Shown here: piece after piece, positions 1 to 4,953 of the stretch
Layout: each line of letters opens with the position of its first letter
Position numbering within the stretch: the stretch's first letter is position 1
From: Coriobacteriia bacterium
GTDB lineage: Bacteria; Actinomycetota; Coriobacteriia; Coriobacteriales; QAMH01
DNA: 7,880 bases
Direction: 5' to 3'
Assembly: GCA_900758075.1 (NCBI GenBank)
Contig: CAAEQF010000081.1
Span: forward strand, 1 to 7,880
Translations under genes and position numbers: made by a program
The notes under the pieces: model-generated
What the model was told of the DNA's origin: nothing
What the model saw: the letters and a program-made list of their open reading frames with translations, nothing else
Databases searched by the model: none

Positions 1-426
1 CGCGGTGTCTGGCAGCTCAAGTGCGATATCGCGCTGCCCTGCGCACGCGAGAACACGCTGCTGCTCGAGGACGCGAAGGCGCTCGTCGCAAACGGCTGCA
101 TGGCGGTCGGCGAGGGTGCGAACATGCCCACCACGCTCGAGGCAACCCAGTACTTCCTGGACAACGGCGTTGCGTTCTTCCCCGGCAAGGCGGCAAACGC
201 CGGCGGTGTCGCAACCTCCGGCCTCGAGATGTCCCAAAACTCCGAGCGTCTGTCTTGGACCTTCGAAGAGGTCGACAAGAAGCTCGAGGGCATCATGCGC
301 GGCATCTACCACACCTGCGACGACGCGGCCAAGGAATACGGTCATGAGGGCAACTACGTCATGGGCGCCAACATTGCGGGCTTCCTGAAGGTTGCCGACG
401 CGATGCTCGCTCAGGGCCTCGTCTAA
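1..426 (+). CDS. gdhA: NADP-specific glutamate dehydrogenase, C-terminal part (5' end outside window)
   Basis: This is the last 141 codons of a glutamate dehydrogenase, which reversibly aminates 2-oxoglutarate with ammonia and NADPH in the cytoplasm, a main ammonium-assimilation step. The frame is open from base 1 and ends at TAA 424-426. It reads through family signatures of the hexameric (about 450 residue) bacterial and fungal class: CDIALPCA near the start of the fragment, then VGEGANMPTT, PGKAANAGGVATSGLEM, and the terminal block NYVMGANIAGFLKVADAMLAQG. These match the C-terminal half of E. coli GdhA closely, covering the end of the nucleotide-binding domain and the closing helix. The start and the catalytic lysine region lie upstream of the window. 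A strong terminator follows directly, so this is the last gene of its transcript. I am very sure of the family; NADP preference is inferred from the class. Confidence 0.95.
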   Translation, partial: RGVWQLKCDIALPCARENTLLLEDAKALVANGCMAVGEGANMPTTLEATQYFLDNGVAFFPGKAANAGGVATSGLEMSQNSERLSWTFEEVDKKLEGIMRGIYHTCDDAAKEYGHEGNYVMGANIAGFLKVADAMLAQGLV

Positions 427-449
427 ACACAGCTCGAAAGCTCAGCCCG

Positions 450-484
450 AGGGCCCGTGCCACTGCAGACGGCGCGGGCCCTTT
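450..484 (+). terminator. Rho-independent terminator after glutamate dehydrogenase
   Basis: A 12-bp stem pairs 450-461 (AGGGCCCGTGCC) with 471-482 (GGCGCGGGCCCT), perfect except for one G-T wobble, around a 9-nt loop. A short T run (TTTC) follows. It lies 24 bases after the stop codon. The T tract is short, but the stem is very GC-rich. Confidence 0.8.
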
Positions 485-592
485 CGTGTATCCTGAGTGC
501 AGCTGTGACGCGGTGCATCGGTGGATGCGCGCCGGCCGCGCCGCCGGCACTGCTCCCACAAACGGCCCTGTCCCCGAATTCTGCGAGGAAAC

Positions 593-1363
593 ATGACTCC
601 CGAACAGCTCGACGCGTATTTCAATCGAATCGGCATTCCCGCCATCGACATGCTCGATGCACCGGCGCTCTCACGCCTGCAGCGCGCGCATCTCGCAAGC
701 ATCCCCTTCGAGAACCTCGACATCCTCGCCGGCAAGGGACCGGTGAACCTCGAGCCCGAAGCGCTGTTCGACAAACTCGTCACACGCCGGCGCGGCGGCA
801 TCTGCTACGAGCAAAACGCCCTGTTCGCCGACGTGCTCCGGACTCTGGGCGCGCGCGTCGCGTACAAGGCGGGGCGCGTGTACGAGGGCGGAAGCGTCTT
901 CGACCACATCTTCTTACTGGCCGAGCTGCCCGATGCATCGGACGGGCAGTGGCTGTGCGATGTGGGGTTTGCGTACCTGCTCCGCGGACCGCTGCGGATG
1001 GAACTCGATGTCGTGCAGCCCGGAGGCCCCGAAAGCTACCTCGTCGAGGCAGCTTTCGGGGAAGACGAAGACTGGCTGCGCGTCGTTCGGATCCGCCGCG
1101 ACGAAACGCGCGAGCCGCTTTTCAGCTTTGGCCCGCAGGTGTACGAGCTTTCCGACTTTCATGAGCGGGTCGTATTCAATTCGACGGACCCGAGCGCGCG
1201 CTTTTCGAAAGGCCCACTGGTCTGCATAGATGCCGGCGAGGGCAGGACGGTGCTCTCTTACAGTCGCTTGAGCTGGCTCGAAGGAGGGAAAGTCGTGTCG
1301 CGCACCGTTGCGCCCGATGAGGTCGACAGCGTTCTCCGCGAGGTCTTCGGCCTGGTGCGCTAA
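593..1363 (+). CDS. Arylamine N-acetyltransferase (NAT family)
   Basis: This 256-residue protein has the usual NAT length. NATs move an acetyl (or other acyl) group from coenzyme A to aromatic amines or hydrazines through a cysteine intermediate, in the cytoplasm. The catalytic triad is visible: Cys71 in RRRGGICYEQN, His105 in FDHIFLL, and Asp123 in CDVGFAYLLRGPL. The N-terminus (LDAYFNRIGI) and SIPFENLDI are also family hallmarks. I chose ATG 593 over the in-frame upstream start at 521. Only 593 gives the canonical NAT N-terminus, and GAGGAA lies just before it (585-590), although the spacing is short. The upstream extension is arginine-rich, like noncoding high-GC sequence. The gene stands alone after the gdhA terminator and converges with the alcohol dehydrogenase gene, only 20 bases separating their stops; I see no clear terminator between them. 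The physiological acceptor cannot be read from sequence. Gut bacterial NATs can acetylate amine drugs, and some relatives act in amide-forming biosynthesis. Confidence 0.93.
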   Translation: MTPEQLDAYFNRIGIPAIDMLDAPALSRLQRAHLASIPFENLDILAGKGPVNLEPEALFDKLVTRRRGGICYEQNALFADVLRTLGARVAYKAGRVYEGGSVFDHIFLLAELPDASDGQWLCDVGFAYLLRGPLRMELDVVQPGGPESYLVEAAFGEDEDWLRVVRIRRDETREPLFSFGPQVYELSDFHERVVFNSTDPSARFSKGPLVCIDAGEGRTVLSYSRLSWLEGGKVVSRTVAPDEVDSVLREVFGLVR

Positions 1364-1383
1364 ACGGCGCCTTCGCGCGTCGG

Positions 1384-2505
1384 CTAGCAGAGCCCCTCGA
1401 AGATCCGGTACAGGTCCTCGTCGGTCACCTTGACGGGGTTGCGCAGCAGCGTACTGTTCTTGCTGTCGGCAACCATGCGGTCGATCTGCTCTTTGGTGGG
1501 CGAGAAGCTCTTCAGGTTCTGGAGCAGCCCGGCTTGCACCTTGAGCTCGATGATGCGGTTGGCCATCTCGTCGATGTTGCCGAATCCCAGACGGCGGGCG
1601 AGCTTGATGATGCGCCCGTCTTCGTCTGTGGCCGCGTTCAGGTACAGAAAGTCGACGATCGTCATGCCGCAGGCCTCGCCGTAGTCGATGTCGAACAGCG
1701 AGGTGATGGGATACGAGCAAGCGTGCGGACCCGTCGTCCCGGGCAGGGCAAACGTGAGCCCGGCAAGGATCGACGCCTCCGCCATCCCCTCGCGCGCCTC
1801 GGCGTTCTCGGGGTCACGGCAGGCGATGTGCAGGTACTTGAACACGCGCTTGAACGAGCCGAACGCCATCGTGTCGGTGATGGGCTGGTGGTTGACAGAC
1901 CAATAGCCCTCGAGGGCGTGGCAACAAGACGTCCATGCCGGTGGACGCCGTCGAGTGTTTGGGGAGCGTATAGGTGAGCTCGGGGTCGACGAGCGCGACA
2001 TCGGCGAACAGCGCGTCGTTGTGCATGGAGTACTTGACGTGCTCCTGCGGGTCGGAGAGCACCGACACGCGGGTGACCTCGGATGCCGTGCCCGCAGTGG
2101 TAGGGATGGCGATGACCGGCAACCCCTTGCCCGGTAGCTCGTCGGCGTGACCGAGGAACGAGTGCACCGTCCGCGTGCCGGTGCAGATGCACGCAGCTGC
2201 CTTGGCGGTGTCCATGACCGAGCCGCCGCCCAGCGCGACCACGATGTCGCAGTCTTTCTCCTTGATGAGGTCGACGCAGGCCTGGCGCTCCTGATAGGGA
2301 GCATTGGGCTTGACGTCGGGGTAGACCGCCGCGATACCGCCTCACAGTCGTCTACGATTGCGGACACGACGTGGCGCTTTACAAAGCCCTCCGAGGTGAC
2401 GAGCAGGGCGCGCGTGCCTCCCAATGCGTCTATCTCGTCGCTGAGCTGCGCGAGCTTTCCGTTACCGAAGTGAATGACGACGGGTTGCCTGTATTCCCAC
2501 TGCAT
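1384..2505 (-). pseudogene. Iron-containing alcohol dehydrogenase (Fe-ADH), with two compensating frameshifts
   Basis: This is a group III, NAD(P)-dependent alcohol dehydrogenase gene. The start ATG at 2505 is fixed by GGAGGAG at 2511-2517, five bases upstream; the stop is TAG at 1384-1386. The expected length is about 373 residues. The frame changes twice. From 2505 to about 2341 it encodes a normal N-terminus (VVIHFGNGKLAQL). From 2338 to 1925 the family sequence continues in another frame, with YPDVKPNAP, the nucleotide-binding VALGGGSVMDTAKA, IPTTAGTASEVT and TGMDVL. From 1923 it returns to the first frame with CHALEGYWSVNHQPIT and GPHACSYPIT. One G appears lost near 2340 and one T gained at 1923-1924. 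Read straight through, the frame stays open, but 138 central residues are nonsense. This could be a decaying gene or two sequencing errors. The third metal-ligand histidine also appears to be Tyr (DIDYGEAC). The substrate is unknown; the C-terminal style resembles phosphonoacetaldehyde-reductase-like Fe-ADHs, but only loosely. Confidence 0.85.
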
Positions 2506-2510
2506 GGCGC

Positions 2511-2517
2511 CTCCTCC
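2511..2517 (-). promoter_or_regulatory. Ribosome binding site of the Fe-ADH gene
   Basis: GGAGGAG on the - strand lies five bases before ATG 2505. It decides the start against the longer in-frame opening at 2565, which would run back into the arsM terminator. Confidence 0.75.
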
Positions 2518-2563
2518 AGTCGTTGTTATCTGCCTGCAGAACACTCCTGCTGCGATTGCGCGC

Positions 2564-2601
2564 AAAAAGAAACCGGCACCCGCTTTCGCAGGCGCCGGTT
2601 T
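2564..2601 (-). terminator. Rho-independent terminator of the aquaporin-arsM transcript
   Basis: An 11-bp near-perfect inverted repeat pairs 2570-2580 (AAACCGGCACC) with 2591-2601 (GGCGCCGGTTT), with one A-C mismatch, around a 10-nt loop. On the - strand it is followed by a T-rich tract (TCTTTTT, 2564-2570). It lies about 80 bases after the arsM stop and 59 bases before the Fe-ADH start, so it separates the two transcripts. A smaller GGGGC/GCCCC hairpin lies just before it, around 2620-2640, without a T tract. Confidence 0.85.
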
Positions 2602-2680
2602 GTCGTGAGTCTTGAAGGTGGGGGGGCCAGGGTGCCCCTTCGTCTCAAAGTGACACGATGCCCACGGCCTGTCGGTTCAT

Positions 2681-3736
2681 CTAGCAGCAGGCACAGCCGC
2701 AGCCACCGTCGCCGCCGCCGACAGCAGGCGCGTTGCCGCAGCCCTCGAACGGGCCAAAGTGGATGGAGCGGTCTCCGTAGATGGTGAAGTACTTGCCAAA
2801 GCGGGTGTTCTGAACGTAGGAGCAGGAGTTCCCGCAGACGTCGAGGCGCAGACCCTTGAAGAAGCGATGGTGGTCGTCGAGGTCGAAGTAGTTCTCGGAG
2901 CCCTCGATGCCGCCGTTGTAGATGGCGGTTTGACCGTATTCCTCGCAGATGTCTTCTTGGATGTCGGGCAGCTTGAACGCACGCACCGTGCGCTTGGAGA
3001 ACTGGATGTTGCCGATAAGCGCCTCGACCTCGTCGTTGTCGATCGTTGCCGCACGCGACTTGACGTAGCGGAAGTCCTCCCAGCCGCACCTGCGCATCAA
3101 GCGGCGGAAGTCCTCGATGTACATCGCTCCGCCCAGGCACTCGCCGACGAGCAGCGGACTGCTGCTGACCTCTTCGGGTATGCGGCGATCGGCGAAGATG
3201 TCGCAGAAGTAGAGCTCTCCGCCGTAGGCGAGCACGCGCCAGATTTCGTCGAAGACGGCCTTCTTGTCGGGGGAGAGATTGATAACGCAGTTGGAGATGG
3301 CGACGTCGACGGAGCCGTCCTCGATGCCGAGCTCGTCGAGCGCCTCGATGTAGCCCTGCTTGAACTCAACATTGTCATAACCCCACTTCTCGGCCATCTC
3401 GGCGTGGTGTGCCTCGGCGACGGCGAGCTGATCGGCGTTCATGTCGATGCCGATGACCTTGCCGGTCGGGCCGACGAGCTTGGATGCTAGGTAGACGTCA
3501 CGACCCGTCCCGCAGCCGAGGTCGAGGACGGTGCAGCCCTCGAGCGCAGCCGGAAGCGGGGAACCGCACCCGTAGAAGCGTGTGGTGATCTCTTCGGGGA
3601 TGTCCGCCAGAATCTTGCGGATGTAGGCGGGCATGCACTCGGGACCGCAGGCGCAGGTGTGGGTCGCCATCTCGCCCTGTTCCTTGACGGTGACGTTGCT
3701 GTAGTACTTCTTGATCTCTTCGTGCGAAACGCTCAT
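2681..3736 (-). CDS. arsM: Arsenite S-adenosylmethionine methyltransferase (ArsM)
   Basis: This 351-residue cytoplasmic enzyme should methylate As(III) with S-adenosylmethionine, giving mono-, di- and possibly volatile trimethylarsenicals. The SAM-binding motif I is VLDLGCGTGRD (residues 70-80), followed by VIGIDMNADQL. The three cysteines that bind arsenic in characterised ArsM proteins are present in their usual settings: Cys57 (FYGCGSP), Cys150 (ISNCVINLSPDK) and Cys200 (VGECLGGAMY). Further cysteines occur near the N-terminus (28, 30, 34) and in a Cys-rich C-terminal tail (301, 305, 333, 346, 348, 350, 351) that ends in CGCACC. The ATG at 3736 is supported by AAGGA seven bases upstream and by a typical ArsM start; the frame stays open farther upstream only by chance. 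It lies 68 bases behind the aquaglyceroporin gene on the same strand, probably co-transcribed, and ends before the terminator at 2564-2601. Confidence 0.94.
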   Translation of the reverse strand: MSVSHEEIKKYYSNVTVKEQGEMATHTCACGPECMPAYIRKILADIPEEITTRFYGCGSPLPAALEGCTVLDLGCGTGRDVYLASKLVGPTGKVIGIDMNADQLAVAEAHHAEMAEKWGYDNVEFKQGYIEALDELGIEDGSVDVAISNCVINLSPDKKAVFDEIWRVLAYGGELYFCDIFADRRIPEEVSSSPLLVGECLGGAMYIEDFRRLMRRCGWEDFRYVKSRAATIDNDEVEALIGNIQFSKRTVRAFKLPDIQEDICEEYGQTAIYNGGIEGSENYFDLDDHHRFFKGLRLDVCGNSCSYVQNTRFGKYFTIYGDRSIHFGPFEGCGNAPAVGGGDGGCGCACC

Positions 3737-3804
3737 GTCGGTATCCTTGTCTTCTGAAGTGAGGCTTCCGATTGATTGAAGGAGCGGAAGGCTCGTTGCT
3801 CTCG

Positions 3805-4671
3805 CTAGAGAATCTCGTCTTCTGCATGCAAGATGTCTGTGCTCGAGATGCTCGAGAGCCTGCACATCTTCTTGTCCTGCTCGGCGCCGCGCTGGTGCAG
3901 CGGGTAGAGCAGGTGGTTGTAGCAAAGCGCCGCCAGCGCGCCGCCGATAAACGGGCCGACGCAGTAGACGACGAAGGTCTCGAACGCGTTGGAGCCAAAG
4001 GCGATGGGAGCCCATCCGATCACGCAGGCCCAGATGCGGGGCATGAGGTCGCGCGCGGGGTTCAGGCCGGCGTCGGTGAGCGGGCCGATCACGTTGATGA
4101 GCACGGTGATAGTCAGACCGATGAACAGCGGGGCGAGCGCGCGGTTAGGACGTCCGATGTTGGCGTTGCTCGTCAGCGAGAAGATGACGAGGACGAGCAC
4201 AAACACGCCGATGCCCTCGGCAAACGCGCCCGTTAGGTAGCTCACCGCGCCGTTGGTCGTGTTCGGGAAGATCTCGCACCAGATGCTGGCGGCAGAGCCG
4301 ATGGAGTTGGATGCCATGGAAAGGCCGGCGTTCTCGAGGTTCTTCTTGACGGAATCGGCAAAGAGCAGCCACAACGCGGCGGAGGCAAGGAGCGCTCCGC
4401 AGATCTGCCCGAGGAAGTAGATGGGCAGCTCGCGCCACTTCATGCGCCTGCCAATGCACATCGCGAGGGTGACGGCGGGGTTGAAATGCGCGTCGGAGAG
4501 GTTGCGGGTGACGTAGATTCCCAGAGCAATGGCGATGCCCCAGACGAGTCCGACCTGCCCAGGGCCCGTGAGCGCGCCGAATAGCGTGGCGGTGGCGACG
4601 GCTCCGATCCCGAGAAAACACATGATGAACGTTCCGATGAGCTCGCCGGCAAATGCCCTTGCAGTATCCAA
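3805..4671 (-). CDS. Aquaglyceroporin (MIP/GlpF family), likely arsenite-permeable channel
   Basis: This 288-residue inner-membrane channel of the MIP family should have six membrane helices. Both pore motifs are present: HFNPAVT (NPA at 64-66) and GLNPARD (NPA at 204-206). The Asp after the second NPAR is typical of glycerol-conducting members. The selectivity-filter Arg (207) and the Trp equivalent to GlpF Trp48 (Trp44 in GLVWGIAIAL) are kept. Ala201 stands where E. coli GlpF has Phe200, which should give a roomier filter. GlpF-type channels pass glycerol and neutral As(OH)3, and such genes recur in ars operons (AqpS). The arsM gene 68 bases downstream suggests arsenical movement, which is inference. 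I chose TTG 4671 because AAGGAG (4677-4682) sits five bases before it; the longer opening at 4686 would place this site inside the gene. The last 30 or so residues are a polar cytoplasmic tail. Plain glycerol uptake remains possible. Confidence 0.92.
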   Translation of the reverse strand: MDTARAFAGELIGTFIMCFLGIGAVATATLFGALTGPGQVGLVWGIAIALGIYVTRNLSDAHFNPAVTLAMCIGRRMKWRELPIYFLGQICGALLASAALWLLFADSVKKNLENAGLSMASNSIGSAASIWCEIFPNTTNGAVSYLTGAFAEGIGVFVLVLVIFSLTSNANIGRPNRALAPLFIGLTITVLINVIGPLTDAGLNPARDLMPRIWACVIGWAPIAFGSNAFETFVVYCVGPFIGGALAALCYNHLLYPLHQRGAEQDKKMCRLSSISSTDILHAEDEIL

Positions 4672-4676
4672 GACCT

Positions 4677-4682
4677 CTCCTT
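4677..4682 (-). promoter_or_regulatory. Ribosome binding site deciding the aquaglyceroporin TTG start
   Basis: AAGGAG on the - strand lies five bases before TTG 4671. This rules out the in-frame TTG at 4686 as the start and gives a protein beginning MDTARAFAGE. Confidence 0.75.
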
Positions 4683-4761
4683 TCAAATGTGCGCCGCGCT
4701 TCTCTGAACCCCGTTTGCAGACGGCAACAGGGCGGCCGAGCGCCGCGTCTTAGACGAGTGA

Positions 4762-4790
4762 ATTCTACGTTCGGTAATAGACAAAGTCAA
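4762..4790 (-). promoter_or_regulatory. Sigma-70-type promoter for the aquaglyceroporin-arsM transcript
   Basis: On the - strand, a -35 box TTGACT (4785-4790) and a -10 box TAGAAT (4762-4767) are separated by exactly 17 bases. Each differs from consensus at one position. Transcription would start near 4755, giving a leader of about 84 bases before TTG 4671. The boxes lie in an AT-rich island inside a GC-rich genome, as expected for a promoter. Confidence 0.6.
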
Positions 4791-4791
4791 C

Positions 4792-4810
4792 TAGTCGTAT
4801 AATCAGACTA
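4792..4810. promoter_or_regulatory. Possible operator/-10 box: inverted repeat around a + strand TATAAT
   Basis: TAGTC (4792-4796) and GACTA (4806-4810) form a perfect 5-bp inverted repeat with nine bases between them. The spacer contains a perfect TATAAT (4798-4803, + strand), which could be the -10 box for the molybdoenzyme operon, although no good -35 box stands 17 bases upstream. The dyad directly abuts the -35 box of the - strand promoter, so a protein bound here could control both directions. The rest of the intergenic region (4811-4953) shows an AT-rich stretch to about 4880 and no small gene. Functional assignment is inference. Confidence 0.3.
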
Positions 4811-4953
4811 ATGGACAACTGCAAATAAGTGACGAATTAATGATAAAAGTATTGTAGCATTAAGCATAGCATGCGAAATAGCACGAAGGGTTCCGGGCGA
4901 AGGGCACGTACGCACGCGCGTCGTGCCATTGCAGGGATTGGGAACGAGAGGGG

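Noticed and set aside
521..592. Upstream extension of the NAT gene
   Set aside because: The extra 24 residues are arginine-rich and absent from NAT proteins; ATG 593 gives the canonical N-terminus and follows a GAGGAA site.
914..1720. Long - strand open frame covering the NAT gene and the end of the Fe-ADH gene
   Set aside because: Its sequence is rich in Arg, His and Ala with no recognisable motif. Both strands there are explained by NAT and Fe-ADH.
1662..2345. Separate 227-codon - strand frame inside the Fe-ADH region
   Set aside because: It is the third frame and carries no Fe-ADH motif. The true middle segment is the frame running through 1925-2338.
2759..3490. Long + strand open frame of 243 codons opposite arsM
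   Set aside because: It is antisense to a well-supported ArsM and rich in Val, Asp, Glu and Ala repeats typical of the complementary strand of GC-rich genes. It has no domain signature.
3737..4015. In-frame upstream extension of ArsM into the aquaporin gene
   Set aside because: It overlaps the aquaporin coding sequence in a different frame and lacks ArsM similarity; ATG 3736 has its own ribosome binding site.
4848..4874. Repeated AGCAT units (AGCATTAAGCATAGCATG) in the intergenic AT-rich stretch
   Set aside because: The units are too short and irregular to support a named regulatory site or repeat element.
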